Assembly (NCBI RefSeq): GCF_022230955.1
Contig: NZ_JAKKFI010000106.1
Coordinates: forward strand, 1-63,310
DNA: 63,310 bases
Source of the DNA: Micromonospora cabrerizensis
Lineage (GTDB): Bacteria; Actinomycetota; Actinomycetes; Mycobacteriales; Micromonosporaceae
Reading direction: 5' to 3'
The translations under genes and the position numbers were made by a program. Position 1 is the stretch's first letter; each line of letters begins with the position of its first letter. Positions 33,037 to 40,948 of this stretch are shown in pieces. The notes under the pieces are model-generated. The model was given only the letters and a program-made list of their open reading frames with translations. It was not told the DNA's origin and made no database searches.

Positions 33037-35663
33037 CGCTGCCCGTGCCGCATCTGGACGACCGCGGCTTTCTCGACCTGGTCACCGAGGCCCGGGAACG
33101 GATCCGGCAGTCCTGCCCGGAATGGACCGACCTGTCGGCGCACGACCCCGGCATGGCACTGGTGGAGGCGTTCGCGCACCTCACCGAGGTGATGATCTAC
33201 CGGCTGAACCAGTTGCCGGAGAAGGCGTACGTCTCGTTTCTGAATCTGCTCGGGGTCTCCCGGCACGCGCCCACCGCGGCCTGGGCGGACGTCCGGTTCA
33301 CCCGCAGCGGCACCGACCGCGGCGCGCTCCGGGTCCCGGCCGGTCTGCGGGTCGCGGCGGCCCGGGGCGCCGACCCCCGGCCGGTCGTGTTCGTCACCAC
33401 CGAACCGGCGCTGCTGAGCGCCGGCGAGGAGTCGGTGACGGTACGGATGCACCACTGTGAGCCGGTCGACGCGGAGTTGCTCGGCGTGGGCACCGGCCAG
33501 CCGGGTCAGGTGCTGCGGGCCGCCCACGCCCCGCTGACGCACACCGCCGAGGCGCTGGACCTGCTGCTCGGCGTTGAGGTGCCGGCCGGCACGGTGGAGC
33601 TGGGCGCGGCGGCCCGCGAGTACGACGGCCGCACCTTCGAGATCTGGCGACCGGTGGACAGCTTCGCCGGGCTCGGGCCACAGTCCAAGGCGTACCTGGT
33701 GGACCGCTGCTCGGGGACCGTCACCTTCGCCCCCGCCCTCGACCTGCGACCCCCCGAGGCCCCGGCGAGCGGGCCGGCGGCGGTGACCGTCGCGGCCGTG
33801 CCGCCGGCCGGCCGGCAGATCCGGCTCTGGTACCGCGCCGGTGGCGGGCCCACCGGCAACGTGGCGGCGGGCACCCTGACCAGCCTGCGCGACCCCCTGC
33901 CCGGCGTACGCGTCGACAACCCGGCGCCGGCTGCCGGCGGCCGGGAGATGGAGGCGCTGGAGTCGGTGCTGCTGCGCGGCCCGTACGAGTTCTTCGCGCA
34001 GCAGCGGGCGGTCACCGCGCGCGACTTCGAGGTGCTCGCCACCAGCTCCGGAGCGGTGGCGAGGGCCCGGGCGTTCACCCGCGCGGCGGTGTACAGCTTC
34101 GCCCGGCCCGGCGAGGTCGAGGTGGTGCTGGTCCCGTACGTGCCGCCGACGGCCCGCCCCGGCGGCCGGCTGCCGGTGGCGGTGCTGCGCGAGCACGAGG
34201 TGCCCGAGGCGCGCCGTCGGGTCGAGGCTGACCTGGAGGAACGCCGAATGGTCGGCATCCGGTCCCGGGCGACCTGGGCCCGCTTCAAGGCGGTGTCGGT
34301 GCGAGCCCGGGTGGTGGTCCGGCGCGAGGAGGACGTGGACGCGGTCCGCAGCCGGATCCACGACCGGCTGCACCAGACGTTGAGCCCGCTGCCGACCGCG
34401 CTCAACCCGACCGGCTGGCCGTTCGGCGAGCCGCTGCGGGCGTCCAACGTGTACCGGCTCTTGGAGCACGCCGAGCCGGGGGTGCGCTACGTCGAGTCGG
34501 TGCGGTTCGTGGTCGACGAGGCGCCCGACGGGGAGGTCCGCGCCCTCGCCGTCGACCAGTACCAGCCCCGCACCTGGTATGCCGGCCGCGGCCCGGTGCT
34601 GTTCCGCTCCAGCAACGGCGGCGCGGGGTGGGAGCCGGCCGGCCGGTTCGACGGCGAGACGGTGCTGCGGGTGGCGCCCGCGCCCGCGCCGGTGCGGCCG
34701 GGCATCGTCGCGCGCCCCGGCTCGGTGGCCGTGGTGACGCTGCGCGCCTCCGGCGGCTCCCGGGTGCACCTGAGCACCGACCTGGGCGAGACGTGGTCGC
34801 TGCTCACCGACCTGGACGCGCGGATCTCCGACCTGGCCTGGCTGGACCGCGACGGCGCGGGGGCGCTGCTGGTGGCCACCGACACCGGCCTGTACGAGGT
34901 GTCGTTGCTGCCCGGGGCGGTGCCGTTGCAGATCCTGGTCGACCCGTCGGACGCCGACCGGGGCTTCTACGCGGTGCGCGCGTTCGTCTCGGAGCGTGGC
35001 GCGCCGGGTGTGGCGGTGGCCGCGCAGGCCGGATTCGGGGTCTACCTGTCGACCTCCGGCGGCAGACCTGGCACCTTCACCCACGTCGGCTTGTCCAACG
35101 TGGACAACCGGGTCCTCGCCGTGCAGTACGACGGCCCGGCCACCCTGCTGTGGAGCGGCGCCGGTGAGCCGGACCCGAAGAAGCCCGGCCAGGGCTGCCA
35201 CCGCACGCGGCTGTTCGAGTCCGACGTGAAGTGGCAGACGATGCAGGCCGGCTGGTTCGGCGGCACCTGCCGGGACGTGGCGTTCGCCGGGCCGCTGGCG
35301 GTGGCGGCCACGCAGAGCGGCGGGGTGCTGCGGCTGGACACCCTGGCCGCGCAGCCGCAGTGGCAGGCGGTGTCGGTCAACTGCGGCCTGCCGCTGCGCG
35401 ACCGGACCCGTTTCGTGCCGGTCGACGCCATCGCCGTGAGCGGGCCGACGGCCGGCGGCGCGGCCGGTGGGCCCGGTGCGGCCGAGCGGCTGATCCTGGC
35501 CGGCGGCGAGCGCGGCGTGTTCCGCAGCGCCGGGGCGGTCGACTGGACGCCCAGCGCCAACCAGGCCACCGCCGACGTGGTGACCGTCCCGGATACCTGG
35601 CTGCTCTGCTCCGGCGAGCACGACATCGAGGTGGTGCGCCAGGATGCGACGCTCGGCGATTGA
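33033..35663 (+). CDS. Baseplate wedge protein (gpJ/Afp11-like) fused to an Asp-box beta-propeller-like region
   Basis: 876 aa, ATGA overlap. The first ~515 residues are a putative baseplate assembly protein: RIRQSCPEWTDLSAHDPGMALVEAFAHLTEVMIYRLNQLP, RGPYEFFAQQRAVTARDFEVLA and a repeated wedge fold near YRLLEHAEPGVRYVESVRF. From about residue 525 the protein carries Asp-box motifs (SSNGGAGWE, STDLGETW and STSGGRPGTF), the sialidase/BNR pattern, up to the end. This doubles the usual length of such proteins. The propeller could bind glycans or act as a fibre-like surface; an enzymatic sialidase active site is not evident. Confidence 0.87.
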   Translation: MTLPVPHLDDRGFLDLVTEARERIRQSCPEWTDLSAHDPGMALVEAFAHLTEVMIYRLNQLPEKAYVSFLNLLGVSRHAPTAAWADVRFTRSGTDRGALRVPAGLRVAAARGADPRPVVFVTTEPALLSAGEESVTVRMHHCEPVDAELLGVGTGQPGQVLRAAHAPLTHTAEALDLLLGVEVPAGTVELGAAAREYDGRTFEIWRPVDSFAGLGPQSKAYLVDRCSGTVTFAPALDLRPPEAPASGPAAVTVAAVPPAGRQIRLWYRAGGGPTGNVAAGTLTSLRDPLPGVRVDNPAPAAGGREMEALESVLLRGPYEFFAQQRAVTARDFEVLATSSGAVARARAFTRAAVYSFARPGEVEVVLVPYVPPTARPGGRLPVAVLREHEVPEARRRVEADLEERRMVGIRSRATWARFKAVSVRARVVVRREEDVDAVRSRIHDRLHQTLSPLPTALNPTGWPFGEPLRASNVYRLLEHAEPGVRYVESVRFVVDEAPDGEVRALAVDQYQPRTWYAGRGPVLFRSSNGGAGWEPAGRFDGETVLRVAPAPAPVRPGIVARPGSVAVVTLRASGGSRVHLSTDLGETWSLLTDLDARISDLAWLDRDGAGALLVATDTGLYEVSLLPGAVPLQILVDPSDADRGFYAVRAFVSERGAPGVAVAAQAGFGVYLSTSGGRPGTFTHVGLSNVDNRVLAVQYDGPATLLWSGAGEPDPKKPGQGCHRTRLFESDVKWQTMQAGWFGGTCRDVAFAGPLAVAATQSGGVLRLDTLAAQPQWQAVSVNCGLPLRDRTRFVPVDAIAVSGPTAGGAAGGPGAAERLILAGGERGVFRSAGAVDWTPSANQATADVVTVPDTWLLCSGEHDIEVVRQDATLGD

Positions 35664-36159
35664 ACGGCTGCTGCCCGCCGCCTACCAGCGGGCCTGCGTG
35701 CCCGGCAGCGTGCTCTGGACGCTGCTGGACGTGATGGAGGCGCTGCACGCCCCGGACGAGGCGATCCTCGCCGAGGTGGACGCGCTGTTCGACCCGTACC
35801 GGGCGCCGGACGGGCTGGTCGTGCGCCTGACGCGCTGGGTGGCGATGGACCACGTGGTGGCCTCGCCCCGACCGGACACCCCCCTGCCGCTGCCGGTGGG
35901 TCGACTACGTGACCTGGTGGCCAACGCCGCGCTGCTGGCCCGCTGGCGCGGCACCCCGTACGGGATGCGACGCGCTCTCGAACTGGCCACCGGGTTGCCG
36001 GGCTTCGCCATCGACGAACCCGACGACAGGCCCTTCCACGTCGTGGTACGGGTGCCGGCCGCCGCCGCCGGCCAGCTGACCGTGATCACCCGCATCGTCG
36101 AGGCGGAGAAACCCGCCTCGACCACCGTCGAGATCGTTCTCGAAGAGGAGTCGTCATGA
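35644..36159 (+). CDS. Phage tail protein I-like (Afp12) baseplate protein
   Basis: 171 aa, overlapping the previous gene by 20 nt. IERLLPAAYQRACVPGSVLWTLLDVMEALHAPDEAILAEVDALFDPYRAP matches the tail-protein-I/Afp12 N-terminus. LVANAALLARWRGTPYGMRRALELATG is the conserved second half. It joins baseplate wedges in related systems. The tail after residue 120 is a short beta region ending in acidic residues. Confidence 0.87.
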   Translation: MRRSAIERLLPAAYQRACVPGSVLWTLLDVMEALHAPDEAILAEVDALFDPYRAPDGLVVRLTRWVAMDHVVASPRPDTPLPLPVGRLRDLVANAALLARWRGTPYGMRRALELATGLPGFAIDEPDDRPFHVVVRVPAAAAGQLTVITRIVEAEKPASTTVEIVLEEESS

Positions 36160-37082
36160 CCACCGAGTGGGCGGTCGTCGCCGCCGCCGAGCAGTTCACC
36201 CTCGACCCGCGCAACAGCGGCGAGCTGACGTTCACCGTCTCCAACCCGGGCACCGCACCGGACACCGTGGTGTTCGACGTGGCCCCCGGTGACGGCTCCC
36301 AGCGGTCGTGGTTCACCGTGGCCGAGCCGCAGCGGGTGGTCCCCGGGCAGGGCTCGGTGTCGTTCCTGGTCACGCTCGCCGTACCCGCCGGCACCCCGCC
36401 CCGGCGCTACGACATGACCGGGTTCGCGTACTCGGCGAACACCGCGCCGGAGGAGAGCTCCCGCTCCAGCGGCCGGGTCACCTACGAGGTACGGGCGGTC
36501 GCGCCGCCACGGCGTACGCCGTGGTTGTGGATCGCCGCGGCGGTGGCGTTGGTGCTGGTGGTGGTGACCGTGGGGGTCGTCCTGCTGACCCGGGACGACT
36601 CGGCCCCGGGTGAGCCGCGGGTGGTCACCGTCGAGGCGGAGAGCCTGGTGGACGGGGCGACGGTCGAGTCACCGGCGAAGAGCGGCGCGACGGTTGCCGC
36701 TCAGGCCAACTGCTGCGCGGTGGTCTGGTCCGGGGACAGGCAACTCTTCTTCCAGGGGTTGGCCATCGGCGACAAGGTGACGGTGACGGTGCAGATCCCG
36801 GCCGACGGCACCTGGCGGTTCGCCACCGTCCGCACCACCTCCTTCGACTACGCCAACACCGTCTTCACCATCGACGGCAACCAGGTCGGCGGCACGTTCC
36901 TCGGCTTCACGCCGAAGGTGCAGAAGACGGAGTTCCTGGACGTCGGCACGGTCCGGCTCACCAGGGGACCGCACCAGGTCACGCTGCTGGTGGTCGGCAA
37001 GACGCAGGGCACCAACCGTTACTTCGCCGGTGTCGACACGATCCGGTTCAGCGAGGTCGTGGCGCAGGCCGTGACGCGATGA
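36156..37082 (+). CDS. Membrane protein with Ig-like head and CBM6-like outer domain
   Basis: 308 aa, ATGA overlap. N-terminal ~110 residues form a bacterial Ig-like fold (FTLDPRNSGELTFTVSNPGTAPDTVVFDVAPGDG). A transmembrane helix lies near 122-146 (WLWIAAAVALVLVVVTVGVVLL). The C-terminal part resembles a CBM6/CBM35 carbohydrate-binding module (VEAESLVDGATVES ... GTWRFATVRTTSFDYANTVFTIDGNQVGG ... VDTIRF). Topology predicts the Ig part inside and the CBM outside. It may tether the contractile machine to the membrane and sense sugar; inference. Confidence 0.7.
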   Translation: MTTEWAVVAAAEQFTLDPRNSGELTFTVSNPGTAPDTVVFDVAPGDGSQRSWFTVAEPQRVVPGQGSVSFLVTLAVPAGTPPRRYDMTGFAYSANTAPEESSRSSGRVTYEVRAVAPPRRTPWLWIAAAVALVLVVVTVGVVLLTRDDSAPGEPRVVTVEAESLVDGATVESPAKSGATVAAQANCCAVVWSGDRQLFFQGLAIGDKVTVTVQIPADGTWRFATVRTTSFDYANTVFTIDGNQVGGTFLGFTPKVQKTEFLDVGTVRLTRGPHQVTLLVVGKTQGTNRYFAGVDTIRFSEVVAQAVTR

Positions 37083-37540
37083 GCGGCCGGCAGAAGGCGC
37101 TGCTGGGGCTGCTGGCCGTCGCGCTGGTGGCGTTGTTCGTGGTCGCGGTCGGCGCGGGCCGCGGCGACCGGGGTGACCCGGGTGCCCGGCACGGGTTGGT
37201 CGACCGGTTGGGTGCTCTGGGCGCCGAGCGGGCCGCGGTGGACCCGGCCACGGTCAGCGCCGACTGCCTTGCGGAGCCCGGCCGGCTGGTCTTCTCCGGC
37301 GGCTGCGTGCTGCGGGTCGCCGACCCCGGCGGGTTGCGCACCCTCGTGCTGCGCAGCACGGCCCGGTTCACCGTCGTCGCACCGGCGCCGGGGGACGCCG
37401 ACCTGACCATCCGCGACGAGGTCGAGCCGGCACCGGACGGCACCGGCGCGGTCGCGAAGGTCGCCGTCGACCAGGCCACCGAGGTCGGTGTGCGCTGTCC
37501 CGGGCTCGGTTCCTGCACGGTCGTCGTGGCCACGTCCTGA
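37079..37540 (+). CDS. Single-pass membrane protein of the contractile operon
   Basis: 153 aa, ATGA overlap. One N-terminal hydrophobic helix (ALLGLLAVALVALFVVAVGAG, residues 7-27) is followed by an extracytoplasmic ~120-aa domain with paired Cys (DCLAEPG and GGCVLRV, VRCPGLGSCTVVV) that could form disulfides. Function unknown; it is the twelfth gene in the closely coupled run. Confidence 0.68.
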   Translation: MSGRQKALLGLLAVALVALFVVAVGAGRGDRGDPGARHGLVDRLGALGAERAAVDPATVSADCLAEPGRLVFSGGCVLRVADPGGLRTLVLRSTARFTVVAPAPGDADLTIRDEVEPAPDGTGAVAKVAVDQATEVGVRCPGLGSCTVVVATS

Positions 37541-37579
37541 CCCGGTTCGTCGGGGCCCGAAATCGAGAGGAGTGCCGCC

Positions 37580-38344
37580 GTGGGTGACCTGCGCAAGCCG
37601 TTCCTGCTGCTGGCCATGCTCGCCATCGTCCTGGCGATCAGCGTGGAGTTGGGTGCCGGGCTGCTGCTCGGCGGCGCCGACGCCGGGGCGGCCCTGGCGG
37701 ACAGCGCCGGAGCGCTGGACGTGGAACTCGACGACGTGTCCGGGGTCAGCGAGCCGTCCGGTCGGGGCACCGGCTATCTCGCGTTGATCGACGCGGTGGC
37801 GGTCTGGAGCACCGCCCTGTTCTGCCTGGGCCTGCTCCTGCCCGAACGCGTCCAGGGCCGGGTACAGGGCGTCGCCGGCCTGATCTTCTCGATCATCCTG
37901 ATCATCGTCGGGCTGGTCGCGCTGGTCATCGCGTTCGTCGAGCTGATGATCATGGTGTCGCTGTTCCTGGCCGTCCCGTTCGGCACCCTGGCGTACCTGG
38001 CCCTGTGGGGGTTCTTCCCGGTCGGCGAGGCGGCGGTGCTGCTCGGGCTGGTGCTGCTGCTCAAGCTCGTGTGGGCCGGGCTGCTGGTGCTGGCCCAGCC
38101 GCGCTTCCTGCAGAACAAGGGTCTCGTCCTGCTGATCCTCACCACCCTGCTGTGCACGGTCGTGCTGGAGTTCCTGCACAACCTCGTGCCGGTGATCCTG
38201 GTCAGCATCGTCGACGACGTGGCGGCGCTGGTCTTCGCGGTCATCGCGATCATCTGGGGGCTGGTGCTGCTGATCGGCTCGATCCCGGCGATCGTCAAGG
38301 CCATCCGGGTGACCGCCGCCCTGCCGGCCCGCACACCGCGTTGA
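37580..38344 (+). CDS. Polytopic membrane protein at the end of the contractile operon
   Basis: 254 aa, GTG start after GAGAGGAG. About six hydrophobic segments: residues 8-32, 60-85 (YLALIDAVAVWSTALFCLGLLL), a long block around 95-150 (GLIFSIILIIVGLVALVIAFVELMIMVSLFLAVPFGTLAYLAL), and later helices (LVLLILTTLLCTVVLEFL and LVFAVIAIIWGLVLLIGSIPAIV). No motif identifies it. Its stop codon lies inside a hairpin repeat shared with the convergent gene. Confidence 0.7.
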   Translation: MGDLRKPFLLLAMLAIVLAISVELGAGLLLGGADAGAALADSAGALDVELDDVSGVSEPSGRGTGYLALIDAVAVWSTALFCLGLLLPERVQGRVQGVAGLIFSIILIIVGLVALVIAFVELMIMVSLFLAVPFGTLAYLALWGFFPVGEAAVLLGLVLLLKLVWAGLLVLAQPRFLQNKGLVLLILTTLLCTVVLEFLHNLVPVILVSIVDDVAALVFAVIAIIWGLVLLIGSIPAIVKAIRVTAALPARTPR

Positions 38345-38400
38345 CCATGAAGTTGTTGCCACTCGCAGCGGCGTGTCAGGGCAACAACTTCATGATCAAC
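38341..38400. repeat. Hairpin repeat, GATCATGAAGTT family, copy 3, carrying both stop codons
   Basis: Arms TTGACCATGAAGTTGTTGCC (38341-38360) and 38380-38399 pair at 19 of 20 positions; the loop contains CGGCGTGTC, as in copy 1. The left arm holds the TGA of the plus gene (38342-38344) and the right arm the TGA of the minus gene (38396-38398). Confidence 0.85.
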
Positions 38401-39418
38401 GCGTTTCGAGGGCCAGGGTCGCGGCGGTGGCGCGGTCGAGGGCGCCGTCGGCGATCACCACCGCGTGACGACCTCGGCGCTTGGTGCCGGCCGCGATGGT
38501 GACCGGCCGCTCGAACGCGAAAGCCACCCCCACACCGGGATACATCGCGGCCCGTGTGAACCACCGGTCGCCGGTCCCGAGACCGCTGAAAACCAGGGTG
38601 TACGCCCGACCGCCCGGCCCGGTGCCGCGCAGCGCGACCCAGGGCTCGGTGGAGCCGTTGACCGCCTCCTCCCCCGTCGCCGAGGCGCTGAACACCGACG
38701 CCGGTTCGGCCGAGACCGCCCGCCAGAAGAACCCGCCGTAGCCGGCGCCGCCGGGGCGGCCGTTGGTGGCCGGGCTGCCCAGCCGCACGTCCTGCCCGGC
38801 CGGGGCGCTCAGCGTGTAGTCCACGTCCAGCCGCCAGGCCGACACCTCCCCGGCCGGCCCCTGGGTGGTCAGCGCAACGGCGGCCAGCTGGCGGTGCTCG
38901 GTGAGCAGCACCCGACCGGCCGGGTCGCGCCACCGGAGGTCGTGCGTGTACCGGCCCGGGGACCGCTCGACGTCGCCGACGTGCGCGATCCGCCCGTGGT
39001 CGTCGCGCCAGGTGTAGCCGACGTCGCGCACGTAGGTGCGCCCACCCCAGAGGTTGGTGCCGTTGACGTCCTGCACGGCCAGGGAGGCCCCGAGGTGCCA
39101 CACGTGGTCGGCGGGGAGCGCGTCGGTGACCACCGTGCCGCCCAGGGTGCGCACCGGGTGCAGGTACGGCCGAGGCCCGTGCCGGGCGTCCAACGCCGGG
39201 TCGAGCACGTACCGGGCCACCTCCGTCCCGCCCACCAGCAGGCGGACGGGCTCGTCGGTCGTGGTGGCCGCGTCGGGCTCGTCGGTCGTGGTGGCCGCGT
39301 CGGGCTCGTCGGTCGTGGTGGCCACGTCGGGCTCGTCGGTCGTGGTGGCCACGTCGGGCTCGTTGGTCGTGGTGGCCGCGCCGGGCCCGGCGGCCCGGGC
39401 CGGACGGTCGGCGGTCAC
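38396..39418 (-). CDS. PmoA-family (DUF6807) protein
   Basis: 340 aa from the GTG at 39418 (GTGA overlap with the DUF624-like stop). RPYLHPVRTLGGTVVTDALPADHVWHLG, NLWGGRTYVRDVG and GSPATNGRPGGAGYGGFFWRAV are characteristic of the PmoA-family proteins often found beside Gfo/Idh/MocA oxidoreductases and sugar ABC systems. Biochemical role unsettled. Residues ~15-60 consist of five 9-aa repeats (ATTTDEPDA/V) encoded by a 27-bp tandem repeat, not part of the usual fold. Confidence 0.85.
   Translation of the reverse strand: MTADRPARAAGPGAATTTNEPDVATTTDEPDVATTTDEPDAATTTDEPDAATTTDEPVRLLVGGTEVARYVLDPALDARHGPRPYLHPVRTLGGTVVTDALPADHVWHLGASLAVQDVNGTNLWGGRTYVRDVGYTWRDDHGRIAHVGDVERSPGRYTHDLRWRDPAGRVLLTEHRQLAAVALTTQGPAGEVSAWRLDVDYTLSAPAGQDVRLGSPATNGRPGGAGYGGFFWRAVSAEPASVFSASATGEEAVNGSTEPWVALRGTGPGGRAYTLVFSGLGTGDRWFTRAAMYPGVGVAFAFERPVTIAAGTKRRGRHAVVIADGALDRATAATLALETR
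39248..39382 (-). repeat. In-frame 27-bp tandem repeat (five units)
   Basis: Five near-identical 27-bp units (core GTCGTGGTGGCC and GGCTCGTCG on the plus strand) within the PmoA-family gene encode ATTTDEPD(A/V). The single-base differences between units change Ala/Val and one Asp to Asn. Unit length is a multiple of three, so copy-number change keeps the frame. Confidence 0.9.
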
Positions 39419-40065
39419 GGCAGCTCCGGGTGGGCGGGGATCGGCGCGGCGCCCGTCGCGAACCGCTGGCGGCCGGCGACGGCGTGCAGGGCGGCCACGG
39501 TGTAACCGGCGAGGATCGGCACCGCGACCGGGGTGACCAGCACCGCCAGCAGCCCGGCCAACGCGGTGACGCCGGTGAGCGCGGCCCAGCGGGTGGGCGC
39601 GTCGAGGCAGGCGCGGGCGGCGGAGCGGGCCGCCGCCCGCCACCGCCCGCCCCCGTTGCCGCCCACCTCGACCACGACCAACCCGGCGTACCCGGCCAGG
39701 CCGGCCGCGACCAGTGCCGTCACCAGCAGCGCCACCGGACCGCCCGGCACCCGGCCGGTGGCCAGCGCCGCCAGGTCGGCGGCCAGCAGCCCGGCCACGG
39801 TGAGCGCGAGCAGGCTGACCGGCACGCCGGGCAGAACCGATCGCCCGAACCGGCGCGCTGTCGTCCGCGCCGACGGCCAGCTGCCGGTCCGCGTCCAGGT
39901 GTGCACCGCCGCGCTGGCCGTGCCGACCGCCGCCGCCGCCGTGACCAGCGGAACCGCCGCCAGCACCAGCAGGATGCCGAGCAGCGCCAGGTCGGCGGCG
40001 TCGCGGGCGACGTCGCGCCAGTCCCGCCGCTCGCCGGCCTCCTCGGGTTCAACCCTTGATGCCAC
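39415..40065 (-). CDS. DUF624/YesL-like membrane protein
   Basis: 216 aa. Five or so hydrophobic segments (LALLGILLVLAAVPLVTAAAAVG, VSLLALTVAGLLAADLAAL, VALLVTALVAAGLAGYAGLVVVEV, WAALTGVTALAGLLAVLVTPVAVPILAGYTVAALHAV). Size and placement after two MalF/MalG-type permeases fit the DUF624 proteins found in oligosaccharide import operons. ATG start overlaps the permease by 17 nt. Role unknown; maybe transporter assembly. Confidence 0.72.
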   Translation of the reverse strand: MASRVEPEEAGERRDWRDVARDAADLALLGILLVLAAVPLVTAAAAVGTASAAVHTWTRTGSWPSARTTARRFGRSVLPGVPVSLLALTVAGLLAADLAALATGRVPGGPVALLVTALVAAGLAGYAGLVVVEVGGNGGGRWRAAARSAARACLDAPTRWAALTGVTALAGLLAVLVTPVAVPILAGYTVAALHAVAGRQRFATGAAPIPAHPELP

Positions 40066-40948
40066 TGGTGTTGATCCCCTCGACGAGCATCCGCTGGAAC
40101 GCGACGAAGAACAGGAAGACCGGCAACAGCGACAGCACCGACATGGCGAACATCGGCCCCACCGCGCTCTGGCTGGTCGAGTCGATGAACAGCGTCAACG
40201 CGACCGGCACGGTGTAGTCCTCCAGTTGGGACAGGAAGACCAGTTGGCGGAAGAAGTCGTTCCAGGTCCAGATGAACGAGAAGATCGCGGTGGTGACCAG
40301 CGCCGGGCGGCTCAGCGGCAGGATGATGTGCCGGAAGATGCCGTACGGGCCGGCGCCGTCGATCCGGGCCGCCTCGTCCAGCTCGCGCGGCACGCCGCGC
40401 ATGAACTGCACCATCAGGAAGACGAAGAACGCCTCGGTGGCCAGGAACTGCGGGATGAGCAGGGGCAGGTACGGCCAGTCGCCGCCGACCAGCCCCAACG
40501 TCCGGAACAGGATGTACTGCGGCACGATCAGGACGTGCTGGGGCAGCAGCAGCGTGCCGATCATGACGGCGAACCACATGCCGCGCAGCCGGAACCGCAG
40601 CCGCGCGAAGGCGTACGCGGCCAGCAGGCAGGAGAGCCCGTTGCCGACGACGGTGAGCAGGCTGACCATCGCGCTGTTGAGGAAGAACCGCCCGAAGCTG
40701 ACGTCGAAGTTGGACCACCCGGCGGTGTAGTTGCCCGGGGTGAACCGCTCGGGCAGCAGCCCGAGGTTGTTGACGATCTCCTCCTGGGACTTCACCGAGG
40801 TCCCGATCATCCAGAACAGCGGGTAGAGCACCACGGCGACGATCGCCACCAGGATGAGCAGTCGCAGCACCGGACGGCCGCCGGGCCGTCGGCGCGCGTT
40901 CGGCGGCGCTGCGGTCGGCGCCACGTCGGTCGGGGTCACCGTCACCAT
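40049..40948 (-). CDS. Carbohydrate ABC transporter permease (MalG type)
   Basis: 299 aa from the ATG at 40948. Six transmembrane helices; the inner-membrane loop EAARIDGAGPYGIFRHIILPLSRPAL is the EAA motif that contacts the ATPase. SAMVSLLTVVGNGLSCLLAAYAFARLRF is typical of MalG. TGATG overlap with the upstream permease. No ATP-binding subunit is in the operon, so a shared MsiK-like ATPase is likely. Confidence 0.93.
   Translation of the reverse strand: MVTVTPTDVAPTAAPPNARRRPGGRPVLRLLILVAIVAVVLYPLFWMIGTSVKSQEEIVNNLGLLPERFTPGNYTAGWSNFDVSFGRFFLNSAMVSLLTVVGNGLSCLLAAYAFARLRFRLRGMWFAVMIGTLLLPQHVLIVPQYILFRTLGLVGGDWPYLPLLIPQFLATEAFFVFLMVQFMRGVPRELDEAARIDGAGPYGIFRHIILPLSRPALVTTAIFSFIWTWNDFFRQLVFLSQLEDYTVPVALTLFIDSTSQSAVGPMFAMSVLSLLPVFLFFVAFQRMLVEGINTSGIKG

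Noticed and set aside
24838..38344. Contractile operon considered as a prophage or R-type pyocin
   Set aside because: No capsid, portal, terminase, integrase or lysis cassette with endolysin; LysM, PAAR-like tip and gpJ order match eCIS-type loci better.
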